Source: CAYLLS01 sp964385015 (GTDB taxonomy: Bacteria; Myxococcota; UBA727; JABDBI01). Taken from it: a DNA stretch of 64,000 nt. Below, piece after piece: positions 1-8,482 of the stretch. Below the pieces are notes generated by a model, which worked only from the letters and a program-made list of their open reading frames with translations, had not been told where the DNA came from and made no database searches. The stretch spans positions 62,001 to 126,000 of the forward strand of contig CAYLLS010000001.1 of the NCBI GenBank assembly GCA_964385015.1, in the 5' to 3' direction. The position numbers and the translations under genes were made by a program. How positions within the stretch are numbered: the first letter of the stretch is position 1; every line of letters begins with the position of its first letter.

Positions 1-813
1 ATATAATAAATATTCGCTTTGAATATGTTGAGTTTTATTATTATATTGATAGATGATATGTATATTATTATTGATATATTGTATTTGTTCAATTTTTATA
101 TTTGTATATATTTTAATGTTTTGTTTTTCTAAATTTTTTTTTAATTGTATAGAACAATCAATATCAGCTATTGATATAATATTAGGCAGTGTTTCTAAAA
201 TGGTAATTTTTGTGCCAAATTGAGAAAAAATAGATGCAAATTCTACACCAACAATACCTCCTCCAATAATTATTAATGATTTAGGTATTTGTTTTAATGC
301 AAATATTGAATTTGAATCTAATATTTTATTTGTATTTGATATATTATATTGCATCGATTTTGGTGTTGAACCAACCGCAATAATTGTTTTATTAGTTTTA
401 AGTTGTTTGATAATATTTTTGTTTATTATTTTAATATGATTCGAATCAATAAAAGATGCATGTCCATAAAAGATATCTATATTTTTAAATTTTAGTAATT
501 GTAATAATCCTGCAGCATTATTTGTGATTATTTTGTTGACATATTCTTGTATTGCAGGCCAATCATAAGAAATATTTTCAATTTTAATGCCAAATTTGTA
601 TGCTTTTTTACTGTTATTTAATATTTCTGCTGTATGCAATAAGGCTTTTGTTGGAATACAGCCTTTATGTAAGCATGTGCCTCCTATATATGTATCTTTT
701 TCTATTAATGCTACCTTTAGACCTAGAGAGGCACTCTTTAAGGCAGCCACATGTCCTCCTGGACCACTACCTATAATAGTAATGTCATATGTTTTATTTA
801 TATAAGTATTCAT
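1..813 (-). CDS. lpd: Dihydrolipoamide dehydrogenase (E3), N-terminal part
   Basis: This is the FAD- and NAD-dependent E3 subunit of the 2-oxoacid dehydrogenase complexes (pyruvate, 2-oxoglutarate or branched-chain) and of glycine cleavage. The gene starts with ATG at 813 and runs off the left edge, so about 271 of roughly 470 residues are present. The FAD-binding motif GSGPGG is at residues 15-20. The redox-active pair is in GGTCLHKGC (Cys47 and Cys52). The second dinucleotide-binding motif IIGGGIVGVEF follows near residue 180. The LHKGC form of the disulfide loop is more usual in deltaproteobacteria and Gram-positives than the LNVGC form of enterics, by recollection. A partner E1/E2 set lies outside the window, so which complex it serves is unknown. 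Its presence implies oxidative metabolism of 2-oxoacids. Confidence 0.95.
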   Translation of the reverse strand, partial: MNTYINKTYDITIIGSGPGGHVAALKSASLGLKVALIEKDTYIGGTCLHKGCIPTKALLHTAEILNNSKKAYKFGIKIENISYDWPAIQEYVNKIITNNAAGLLQLLKFKNIDIFYGHASFIDSNHIKIINKNIIKQLKTNKTIIAVGSTPKSMQYNISNTNKILDSNSIFALKQIPKSLIIIGGGIVGVEFASIFSQFGTKITILETLPNIISIADIDCSIQLKKNLEKQNIKIYTNIKIEQIQYINNNIHIIYQYNNKTQHIQSEYLLY

Positions 814-838
814 GATATTTTAGTATATGTTATAATAG

Positions 839-1006
839 TTATTTTATTGGGTTTTCTATAAAAGCAATATGTTTTCTAAGTTTTGGATCATATTTTTTAA
901 TTGTTAATTTATGTTTTGTGTTAGTTTTGTTTTTATTAGTAGTATAAAAGAAACCTGTATTTGCTGTTGATTTTAATTGAATTAATCCTCTAGTGTTTTT
1001 AGTCAT
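839..1006 (-). CDS. rpmG: Ribosomal protein L33
   Basis: L33 is a small protein of the large ribosomal subunit near the E site. The 55-residue product begins MTKNTRGLIQLKST and carries the family core GFFYTTNKNK followed by KLTIKKYDP, ending ENPIK. It is the zinc-free form: no Cys pairs are present. It was found by direct reading between lpd and the tRNA. It lies 26 bases upstream of lpd in the same direction. The usual partner rpmB (L28) is not next to it. Confidence 0.95.
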   Translation of the reverse strand: MTKNTRGLIQLKSTANTGFFYTTNKNKTNTKHKLTIKKYDPKLRKHIAFIENPIK

Positions 1007-1052
1007 AATTATAATTATCTCTGCATGTTTTAATTAAATATTATATAAAGAT

Positions 1053-1125
1053 TGAGCTCGAAAGGAATTGAACCTTCAACCTGTGGATTAAGAGTCCATT
1101 GCTCTGCCAATTGAGCTACGAGCCC
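1053..1125 (-). tRNA. tRNA-Lys (anticodon CUU)
   Basis: The cloverleaf reads on the minus strand with a 7-bp acceptor stem GGGCTCG/CGAGCTC (one G-U pair), D arm GCTC...GAGC, anticodon loop CTCTTAA giving anticodon CUU for the Lys codon AAG, and a T arm with loop TTCAATT. The top pair of the anticodon stem is A-C mismatched. The discriminator base is A and CCA is not encoded, so a CCA-adding enzyme is needed. A CUU tRNA cannot read AAA, the dominant Lys codon here, so a UUU tRNA-Lys must exist elsewhere. Confidence 0.93.
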
Positions 1126-1193
1126 GTATATTTAAAACATATGTTATTATAGGCATCTATTATATATTAGTCAAGATATCGATTTTTATGATT

Positions 1194-1222
1194 TTGATCT
1201 AATATTATATTGACCATATATT
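1194..1222 (+). promoter_or_regulatory. Candidate sigma-70 promoter for rplC
   Basis: TTGATC (1194-1199) and TATATT (1217-1222) are separated by 17 bases and lie 53 bases before the rplC start. rplC is a single plus-strand gene whose neighbours run the other way, so a promoter must lie in 1126-1275. In such AT-rich DNA chance matches are common, so this is only the best-looking candidate. Confidence 0.3.
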
Positions 1223-1275
1223 TAAAATATAACATGTTATTAAAAATTAATAATTTTGTTAATAGGAATATAAAG

Positions 1276-1905
1276 ATGGCTTTAGGATTATTAGCTACAA
1301 AAGAAGGAATGACTAGATTGTTTTTAGATAATGGTACATCAGTGCCTATAACGGTTTTAAAGGTTTCACCTAATGTTATTGTAAGTAAAAAGAATATTAA
1401 TATGGATGGATATAATGCTTTGCAGATTGGATATGGTAGTATTCGAAAGAAATTATTAAATTCTTCACAAGTTAATTTATATAAAAAAAATGGTATTATG
1501 CCAGTAAGAAAATTAGTGGAATTTAGAGTCAGTGAAGATGATTTAAGTAAGTATAAAATAGGTGAACACATTAATTTAGATATTTTTAAATCAGTTGATC
1601 GTGTGAATGTATCAGCTTTAAGTAAGGGCAAGGGATTTCAAGGTGTCATGAAACGGCATAATTTTAGTGGTTCAGATAGAACACATGGTACTCATGAATC
1701 ATTTAGAGGTGGAGGTTCTATTGGACAGTGTACGAAGCCTGGCAAGGTATTTAAAGGTAAAAAAATGGCTGGTCAAATGGGAAATAAAAATGTAACATTA
1801 AAAAATATTAAAATTATAGAATTAATACACAAATTTAATGTTATTTGCTTATTGGGATCAACAATGGGCAGTAATGGAACGATGATTAAATTACAATTAG
1901 CTTAA
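1276..1905 (+). CDS. rplC: Ribosomal protein L3, displaced from the S10 operon
   Basis: L3 binds 23S rRNA early in assembly and reaches the peptidyl-transferase centre. The protein has 209 residues, the normal length. It starts MALGLLATKEGMTR and contains the conserved central loop GVMKRHNFSG and THGTHESFRGGGSIG, then KMAGQMGNKNVT. The ATG at 1276 is chosen over an in-frame TTG at 1210 because AGGA lies 8 bases upstream and the L3 family begins here. The gene stands alone on the plus strand about 30 kb from rpsJ and rplD, between which it normally sits. It therefore needs its own promoter and escapes co-regulation with the rest of the S10 operon. Confidence 0.96.
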   Translation: MALGLLATKEGMTRLFLDNGTSVPITVLKVSPNVIVSKKNINMDGYNALQIGYGSIRKKLLNSSQVNLYKKNGIMPVRKLVEFRVSEDDLSKYKIGEHINLDIFKSVDRVNVSALSKGKGFQGVMKRHNFSGSDRTHGTHESFRGGGSIGQCTKPGKVFKGKKMAGQMGNKNVTLKNIKIIELIHKFNVICLLGSTMGSNGTMIKLQLA

Positions 1906-2283
1906 TTATAATGATATATTGTATTAATTTAATTTTAATTTAATAAAAAATATTTCTTATGTCATTATATTATTATATAATAGTGTAGCGTATTCATATA
2001 TGATATAATAATTTAGTTCATTTAGTATTGGTATGAAAGTTTGTATATAGATTTAATAGATATGTTGTGTTAATAAAATATCATTAATAATGATTTTTTT
2101 ATATTAAAAATATCATATATTAAAAGATAATATTAAAGATTGTCATGATTATGAAAATATATAAAAAAATATTTTATATTTTATATATTATAATTTAAAT
2201 TAAGTATTTAACTTATCAAATTGATATATATGATTACTTAATGATATAAATTAAGTTGTTTAAAGTTATAAAATTGTTTTTAT
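1906..2283. other. Long AT-rich spacer without a recognisable gene
   Basis: These 378 bases separate the convergent ends of rplC and udk. I see no open frame with a recognisable product, no tRNA and no convincing terminator hairpin. It is almost pure A and T with scattered short runs. It may be the residue of a lost gene or act as a shared 3' region. Confidence 0.6.
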
Positions 2284-2895
2284 TTAGTTTAGTAGTTCTT
2301 TTATTTTGGCTTTAATGAAGTTTAAAGCAATTTTATTTTTTCCTCCTTTAGGTATAATTATATCTGCATATTTTTTAATAGGATTGATAAATTTCCAATA
2401 CATAGGTCTTACACTTGCTTCATATTGTTTTAAAATTGATTTTATTGATCTATTTCTTTCTGTTGTATCTCTTTGTAATCTTCTTAATAAACATATATCT
2501 AATGGGGTATCCATAAATATACTAATATCTATAATATTGCGTAATTTTTTATTTGTAAAAATTAATATTCCTTCTAAAATAACAATTTTATTTGTTTTGC
2601 TTATATATTTACTTTCTTGTTTACGAGAATGTATTGTATGATCATATATTGGTATATTAATGCTTATATTGTTTTTTAATTGGTTTAAATGTTTATATAA
2701 TAGAGTATGATCTAAAGCTTTTGGATGATCATAATTAATTTTAATTTTGCTCTTTGCAGATAAATGTGCATTGCATTTATAATATGAATCTTCTGAAATA
2801 ATTTCTATTTTATTAGAGTTAAGTTCATTGATAATAGAATTAGATAATAAAGTTTTTCCAGAGGCTGATGGGCCTGATATGCCGATAATAATCAT
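2284..2895 (-). CDS. udk: Uridine kinase
   Basis: The enzyme phosphorylates uridine and cytidine to UMP and CMP with ATP or GTP, a pyrimidine salvage step in the cytosol. The 203-residue protein has the P-loop GPSASGKT at residues 8-15, the DSYYK segment of the nucleoside site near residue 41, the NYDHPKALD motif near 60, and IPIYDHTIHSR near 83. It is last in the minus-strand run nadE-rpsB-tsf-nadD-udk. Keeping it suggests that the cell takes up host nucleosides rather than making all pyrimidines. Confidence 0.93.
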   Translation of the reverse strand: MIIIGISGPSASGKTLLSNSIINELNSNKIEIISEDSYYKCNAHLSAKSKIKINYDHPKALDHTLLYKHLNQLKNNISINIPIYDHTIHSRKQESKYISKTNKIVILEGILIFTNKKLRNIIDISIFMDTPLDICLLRRLQRDTTERNRSIKSILKQYEASVRPMYWKFINPIKKYADIIIPKGGKNKIALNFIKAKIKELLN

Positions 2896-2942
2896 TTGTA
2901 TTGTAAAACCTAAATGTTATGATTGTAATATAGTAGTTATTA

Positions 2943-3623
2943 TTATATTGTATCTGCATTATGATATAGTTTATGTCTTATAATAAGTTTAATTACTTGA
3001 TTTTTAATAAATAAATGTTTATTGATGTATTTTATAATAAACATTGTTTTTAGCAGTTTTCGAATATTAGAACTATTTATATTAGGAAGTTTATAATTGT
3101 AGTATTTAATATTTAATGTTATTTGTATTAATAAATTATTAGGATGGAATGTGTTTCGTTTAATCATGATTATCTTGCAAAAATTATGTAATATATGAAT
3201 ATTATGCCATGTATGTATATAAAATAATAAATCGCTACCTATAATTAGAAAAAGATTTAGATTAGGATAGTATTGTTTTATTATTTTTAAAGTATATATA
3301 GTATAATTAGGTATTGGCAAATATTTTTCTATGTTTATAATTTTAAGTTTGATATGTAATTTTGAGAATATTATGTTGCACATTTTTAATCTATAAGAAA
3401 ATGAGTGTAATATTTTATAGCCTGGATGATGATAAGTTGGAATAATCCATAATTCTTGTATGTTATGTAAAATAGATGAAGATATTGCTAATAATGCATG
3501 ACATAAGTGAGGAGGATCAAAACTTCCACATAAAATTCCTATATTATTATTATTTGTATGAGGAATATGTTTTTTTATATGATGATTAGTATATGTATCA
3601 ATATTTTTTATTAAAAATTGCAT
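2943..3623 (-). CDS. nadD: Nicotinate-nucleotide adenylyltransferase
   Basis: NadD joins NaMN and ATP to make deamido-NAD, the substrate of NadE, which is also encoded nearby. The 226-residue protein has a 27-residue Asn/His-rich leader, then the nucleotidyltransferase motif GSFDPPHLCH at residues 33-42 and the second motif SSNIRKLL near the C terminus. Cys41 stands where the family usually has Gly in HxGH. The block reading TYHHPGYK...RLKMC and the GSDLL...W region resemble the myxobacterial type of NadD, from memory of that subfamily. It lies 11 bases after tsf, which suggests co-transcription with rpsB-tsf. Confidence 0.85.
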   Translation of the reverse strand: MQFLIKNIDTYTNHHIKKHIPHTNNNNIGILCGSFDPPHLCHALLAISSSILHNIQELWIIPTYHHPGYKILHSFSYRLKMCNIIFSKLHIKLKIINIEKYLPIPNYTIYTLKIIKQYYPNLNLFLIIGSDLLFYIHTWHNIHILHNFCKIIMIKRNTFHPNNLLIQITLNIKYYNYKLPNINSSNIRKLLKTMFIIKYINKHLFIKNQVIKLIIRHKLYHNADTI

Positions 3624-3634
3624 ATTAAAGAGTA

Positions 3635-4495
3635 TTACATATCTCCTATTTTAAAATAAATAAATTTATTTATAATAATTTTAGAATTTATTTTTTTTGA
3701 TGTTAGATCAATTATTTCTTGAATTGTTATTTTTTGATTTTTAATAAATTGTTGATTTAATAAGCAATGTGTTGTAAAAAATTTTTTCATATATCCTTTA
3801 ATTATATTATTGATAATTTGTTGATTTTTATGTTTTTTTAATGTTTGTTTAAGTATAATATTTTTTTCTTCTTCAATGGTTTTTTGATGTATTGACTCTT
3901 TGTTTATAGCTAATGGTTTTGTTGCTGCAATTTGCATGGATAAATCTTGAGCTAATTGTGATATAATTGGATTATATTGTGGATTATGTTTAACAATATC
4001 CATTGCAATTATAACACCAATGTTTCCATCGTGATGAATATATCCTCCAAAAAAGTTTCCTTTTGTTAATTTAATATATCTTTTGATAATAATATTTTCT
4101 TTTATTATTTGTTTTGCTGTATCAGTAATTGATATAATATCAGTATTAATATCATTATTAAATATATTAATTTTGTTGGCATGTATTTTTAATGCAAGCA
4201 TTTTTTTTAGTACATTATTCATTAATGTTTTAAATTCTTTGCTTTTAGCAATAAAATCAGTTTCACAATTTATTTCTATTATAAATGCATAAGAAGATGT
4301 AATATGCATGGATATAGAACCAAATTTTGTATGTTTATCATTGTTTTTTATTGATTTGACTATGCCTTTTTCTCTTAACCAAGTAATTGCTTCTTTCAAG
4401 TTATTGGTCTGTATTAATGCATTTTTGCACTCTAAAATGCCTATACCAGTTTTTTTACGTAATTGTTGAATTAAATTTATATTAATTTTATGCAT
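3635..4495 (-). CDS. tsf: Elongation factor Ts
   Basis: EF-Ts is the GDP exchange factor for EF-Tu. The 286-residue protein shows the N-terminal UBA-like domain with KKTGIGILECKNAL (residues 14-27) and the signature INCETDFIAKSKEF that contacts EF-Tu. Length is normal. It lies directly downstream of rpsB as in nearly all bacteria. The pyrH and frr genes that often follow are replaced here by nadD and udk. Confidence 0.97.
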   Translation of the reverse strand: MHKININLIQQLRKKTGIGILECKNALIQTNNLKEAITWLREKGIVKSIKNNDKHTKFGSISMHITSSYAFIIEINCETDFIAKSKEFKTLMNNVLKKMLALKIHANKINIFNNDINTDIISITDTAKQIIKENIIIKRYIKLTKGNFFGGYIHHDGNIGVIIAMDIVKHNPQYNPIISQLAQDLSMQIAATKPLAINKESIHQKTIEEEKNIILKQTLKKHKNQQIINNIIKGYMKKFFTTHCLLNQQFIKNQKITIQEIIDLTSKKINSKIIINKFIYFKIGDM

Positions 4496-4513
4496 GTTGG
4501 ATCTCTTTACATG

Positions 4514-5347
4514 TTATTTATTAGTATGATTGTTTGTTTTAATAGTATTTTTAATAATATTAATTTTTAAATTTTTATTGTTAGTATAATGATTTGTTAT
4601 AATATTATTTTTAAATTTTATTGGTTTTATATTATGTTTTCTTTTTTGTTCATTTTTTTTATTATATTGTAATTTACCTTGTATACAAGCATGCATTATA
4701 TGTTCAATAAAAAAATTTATAGATTTAATAGAATCATCATTAGCAGGTATGCAATAATTAATAAGATCTGGATTACAGTTAGTATCTATTATTGCAATAA
4801 TAGGTATTTTCATTTTATTTGCTTCTGTAACAGCTATTGATTCTCTTTTAGGATCAATTATGAAAATAGCTTTTGGTAATCTATTCATATTTTTGATTCC
4901 TATGAAGTTTTTTTTTAATTTATCTAGTTTACTTGTGAGTTTAATGATTTCTTTTTTAGGCAGTTTTTTAAATATTTCACTATCAAACATATGTTCTAGT
5001 TTTTTCATTTTTTCTATTGAATTTTTGATTGTTTTAAAATTGGTTAATGTTCCTCCTAACCATCTGTTAGTTATGTAAAATTGTTCTGTTTTGTTTGCAT
5101 GATTTTTAATAATTTTTTGCGCTTGTGTTTTGGTGCCTACAAATAATATTTTCCCTCCATGTGATGTAATATCTAATATAAATTTATAAGCTTTTTCAAA
5201 TAATAGTATAGTTTTTTGTATATCTATAATGTGAATGCCATTTCTAGGTCCAAATATAAATTTTTTTGCTTTGGGATTCCATTTTTGTGTTTTATGTCCA
5301 AAATGAGCTCCAACTTTAAGCATTGATTTGATATTGAGTTGTTTCAT
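4514..5347 (-). CDS. rpsB: Ribosomal protein S2
   Basis: S2 bridges head and body of the small subunit and is added late in assembly. The 277-residue protein contains the family blocks GAHFGHKTQKWNPK, NGIHIIDIQKT, TNRWLGGTLTNFKTI and PKAIFIIDPKRE. After about residue 235 it carries an extra tail of some 40 residues that is almost only Asn, Lys, Ile and Thr, which looks like low-complexity drift. It heads rpsB-tsf, with nadE 95 bases upstream. Confidence 0.97.
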   Translation of the reverse strand: MKQLNIKSMLKVGAHFGHKTQKWNPKAKKFIFGPRNGIHIIDIQKTILLFEKAYKFILDITSHGGKILFVGTKTQAQKIIKNHANKTEQFYITNRWLGGTLTNFKTIKNSIEKMKKLEHMFDSEIFKKLPKKEIIKLTSKLDKLKKNFIGIKNMNRLPKAIFIIDPKRESIAVTEANKMKIPIIAIIDTNCNPDLINYCIPANDDSIKSINFFIEHIMHACIQGKLQYNKKNEQKRKHNIKPIKFKNNIITNHYTNNKNLKINIIKNTIKTNNHTNK

Positions 5348-5442
5348 TTATATTCCTTTAAAATATTAAAATGTGATTAGTATATCATATGTTAGAAAAT
5401 ATATTATTATAATATGGCATATAATAGTCAATGAATATATGA

Positions 5443-7125
5443 TTAATATTTATAAATTTTTGTAAATTTTGCAATTGGTAATTTTCTTGATTTTTCAAAA
5501 ACATTTTCAGATAACATTAAACATATTGGTGCTTGTTTTCTTTTATGTTCTGATATGATAATCTTTTTTATAATATTCTCTATTAATTTAATATTAATAT
5601 TAAATATCTTAGCTATAGTATGAGATGACATATTATGATTTATATATTGTTTTAATATTTTATCTAAAATATTATAATTAGGTAAAGTTGATTGGTCTGT
5701 TTGATGTAGTTTTAATTCAGCACTAGGTTTTTTATGAAGTATATTGTGAGGAATTATGTTTGTATGATAATTTATTATTTTGGCAAAATTTAATAAATCA
5801 CTTTTGTACATATCTCCTATTGGTGATAAAGCTCCGCATGAATCGCCATATATAGTTGTATATCCTGTTGATAATTCACTTTTATTACTAGTGTTTAATA
5901 TTACATAGTTTTTTAAGTTAGCTATTGACATTAAAATATTTGCCCTAATTCTAGCTTGTAAATTTTGATCATAAATATCTTTATTATAATTGTTGCTATA
6001 TAATTTTATTTGATGTATTTTATTTCTGATGCTATTTACATGTGTTTCAATTGGGATATTAATAGTTTTTATATTTAAATTTTGTGCTAACTTATTTGCA
6101 TCATATAAAGAATGATATGATGAAAATTTACTTGGCATAGTAATGCCAAAAATGTTTTTAGATCCTATCGCTTGTGTTGCAAGTGATGCAACTATAGATG
6201 AATCTAATCCTCCAGATAATCCTATTATGGCACCTTGTAATTTGCATTTAATAAAGTAATTACTTATACCACATATTATAGCTTTTTTTATTATATAAAA
6301 AATATTTTTATTTATGTATATAAATGTTTTATATTTAATATTTTTATATTGTTTTGTAGTATTAATGTTTATTGTTATTATGGTTTCATTAAAAATAGTT
6401 GATTTTTTTATTATATTACCATATTTATTAATTGCCATAGATGATCCGTCAAATGTTAAATAATCATTAGCTCCAGTTTGTCCAGCAATAATAATTGAAA
6501 TATTATAAAGTTTAGCTATATTTTTAAATATTTGTTGTCTCAGTGTTATTTTGTTATTGCAAAATGGAGATGCTGACAGATGTAAGATTGTTTTAATATT
6601 ATATTTTGTTAGTTCTTTAATAGGTTGTTCATAATATTTTAGTTTATTTATGTGATTATTTTCATTCCAAGCATCTTCACATATTGTAATGCCAAATTTA
6701 ATATTTTTTATTGTTATTATGTTTATGATTTGATTTATATTATTTTGAAAATAGCGATTTTCATCAAAAACATTGTAATTTGGCAATAGTTTTTTATAGG
6801 CTAAAATTCTTACTTGATTTTTAAAACAATATACAGCTGCATTCCATAATTTATTATCATGTTGTGTATTAGTTTTAATTGGTGCTCCTAATATGATTGG
6901 TATATCTATATATTTTGCAATATAATATAAATAATGTATAATTTCTTTAATAAAGTATTTTGAGAATAATAAATCTTGAGGAGGATATCCACAAATCGCT
7001 AATTCTGATGTCAGTATAAGATCTATATTTTTTTTACTAGCATATTTGGAAAAATATAAAATTTTTTTAGCATTTTTGTTGATATATCCAATAGTTGGAT
7101 TAATTTGATATATGGCTATTTTCAT
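5443..7125 (-). CDS. nadE: Glutamine-dependent NAD+ synthetase
   Basis: The enzyme amidates deamido-NAD to NAD+, taking ammonia from glutamine through an internal channel. The 560-residue protein has an N-terminal nitrilase-fold glutaminase domain (about 1-260) with catalytic Glu41 in TSELAICGYPP, a Lys in the AYKKLLPNYNVFDE block, and the nucleophile Cys in TICEDAWN near residue 150. The C-terminal synthetase domain has the pyrophosphatase motif SGGLDSS near residue 305 and the STGYTTIYGD block. With nadD close by, the cell keeps the end of NAD synthesis and must import or make nicotinate mononucleotide. Confidence 0.96.
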   Translation of the reverse strand: MKIAIYQINPTIGYINKNAKKILYFSKYASKKNIDLILTSELAICGYPPQDLLFSKYFIKEIIHYLYYIAKYIDIPIILGAPIKTNTQHDNKLWNAAVYCFKNQVRILAYKKLLPNYNVFDENRYFQNNINQIINIITIKNIKFGITICEDAWNENNHINKLKYYEQPIKELTKYNIKTILHLSASPFCNNKITLRQQIFKNIAKLYNISIIIAGQTGANDYLTFDGSSMAINKYGNIIKKSTIFNETIITININTTKQYKNIKYKTFIYINKNIFYIIKKAIICGISNYFIKCKLQGAIIGLSGGLDSSIVASLATQAIGSKNIFGITMPSKFSSYHSLYDANKLAQNLNIKTINIPIETHVNSIRNKIHQIKLYSNNYNKDIYDQNLQARIRANILMSIANLKNYVILNTSNKSELSTGYTTIYGDSCGALSPIGDMYKSDLLNFAKIINYHTNIIPHNILHKKPSAELKLHQTDQSTLPNYNILDKILKQYINHNMSSHTIAKIFNINIKLIENIIKKIIISEHKRKQAPICLMLSENVFEKSRKLPIAKFTKIYKY

Positions 7126-7339
7126 AATTTTATCCTAGATTGTGATGTTTAGATATTATAATATTGTATTAAATTTATATCAGTATTATTAATATTATGT
7201 GTATATTTTTGCATTTATATATATTGTGTATATGTGATTTCATATTAAAATATATGATATATAATATTTAATGTTGTTATTAATATAATATGTATTATAA
7301 TATGCAAGTTGTATTAGAAAGAAGTCTATAGTAAATTAC

Positions 7340-8482
7340 ATGGTTATAGCAAAATTAATGATTAATAATATATTACAATTAGGATGTGTCTCTGAAGGTA
7401 ATGAAATATTATTATTAAATGATGGCGATAGACAATTTTATTTAATGAGAAAAGCTATATTAAAAGCTACAAAAACAGTATGGTTAGAAACATATATTTA
7501 TCAATCTGATAAAATTGGTCAATATATTTTAGATGCTTTAATTGAGGTTGCTAAACGAGGATGTCAAGTTATTGTATTATATGATGACTTCGGTTCTAAT
7601 AAATTAAATAATAATTTTTTAAAACCATTAGTAGACATTGGTGTAAAAGTGTTTGTTTTTAATCCTATTTTATCGTTAAAAAGAAATAGATCTGCATTAT
7701 GTAGAGATCATCGTAAGATTTTAATTATTGATAATTATATTGGTTTTTGTGGTGGCATTAATATTGCACAAGACTATGCAGATATCATTTTAGGCAATGG
7801 TTATTTCCGTGATACATTAATTAGATTAAAAGGATCATGCGTATGTTTTTTGAGTAATTTGTTTTTGTATTCATTAAAAGAGACAGTAGATAGTAAGGAT
7901 GTTCTATATATACATCAAAGATACAGTATTTATAATGGTTCATTTGTTCAAGTTTTAGGATCTAATAAAAGTAAAAATTTATATTCTATTCAGCATGCAA
8001 TAGAGATAGCTTTATATAAATCTGTTAAGTATTGTTATTTAACTTCTCCATATTTTTTGCCACATTATAATTTATATAAAGCTATTATATCTGCAGCTCA
8101 ACGTGGTGTAGATGTTAGAATATTATCTGCTGGATTGTCAGATATTTTATGCATGCGTAATGCTAGTCAATATATTTATTTAATATTATTACAATATGGT
8201 GTTAGAATATTTGAAATGTTCAAAAAAACATTACATGCTAAAACTATTACTATTGATGGATATTATAGTTTTGTTGGGTCTTATAATTTAGATTATTGGT
8301 CTGCTATGCGTAATTTAGAAATTAATGTTTTTATTGCAAATTATCATATAGCTCATGAATTAAAAAAACATTTTTTTCAAGATTTAAAATATTCAAATGA
8401 AGTTATGTTAGATAATTTAAATAAACAATCAATTTTACAACGTTTTTGTAATTGGTGTTCATATAGTTTAATGAGAATTTGA
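7340..8482 (+). CDS. cls: Cardiolipin synthase, phospholipase D family
   Basis: The protein belongs to the phospholipase D superfamily and most likely makes cardiolipin from phosphatidylglycerol at the inner membrane. The 380 residues carry two complete HKD motifs: His124/Lys126/Asp131 in CRDHRKILIID followed by GFCGGIN, and His299/Lys301/Asp306 in LHAKTITID followed by VGSYNLD. It has no clear N-terminal membrane pair, so it resembles the shorter ClsB/ClsC forms more than ClsA. The start is uncertain; an in-frame ATG at 7361 is also possible. It is a lone plus-strand gene whose stop codon abuts that of birA with no spacer. Psd elsewhere in the window is a second phospholipid enzyme. Confidence 0.88.
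   Translation: MVIAKLMINNILQLGCVSEGNEILLLNDGDRQFYLMRKAILKATKTVWLETYIYQSDKIGQYILDALIEVAKRGCQVIVLYDDFGSNKLNNNFLKPLVDIGVKVFVFNPILSLKRNRSALCRDHRKILIIDNYIGFCGGINIAQDYADIILGNGYFRDTLIRLKGSCVCFLSNLFLYSLKETVDSKDVLYIHQRYSIYNGSFVQVLGSNKSKNLYSIQHAIEIALYKSVKYCYLTSPYFLPHYNLYKAIISAAQRGVDVRILSAGLSDILCMRNASQYIYLILLQYGVRIFEMFKKTLHAKTITIDGYYSFVGSYNLDYWSAMRNLEINVFIANYHIAHELKKHFFQDLKYSNEVMLDNLNKQSILQRFCNWCSYSLMRI

Noticed and set aside
1210..1275. Longer L3 starting at an in-frame TTG
   Set aside because: L3 proteins begin at the MALGLL position, and AGGA lies 8 bases before the ATG at 1276.
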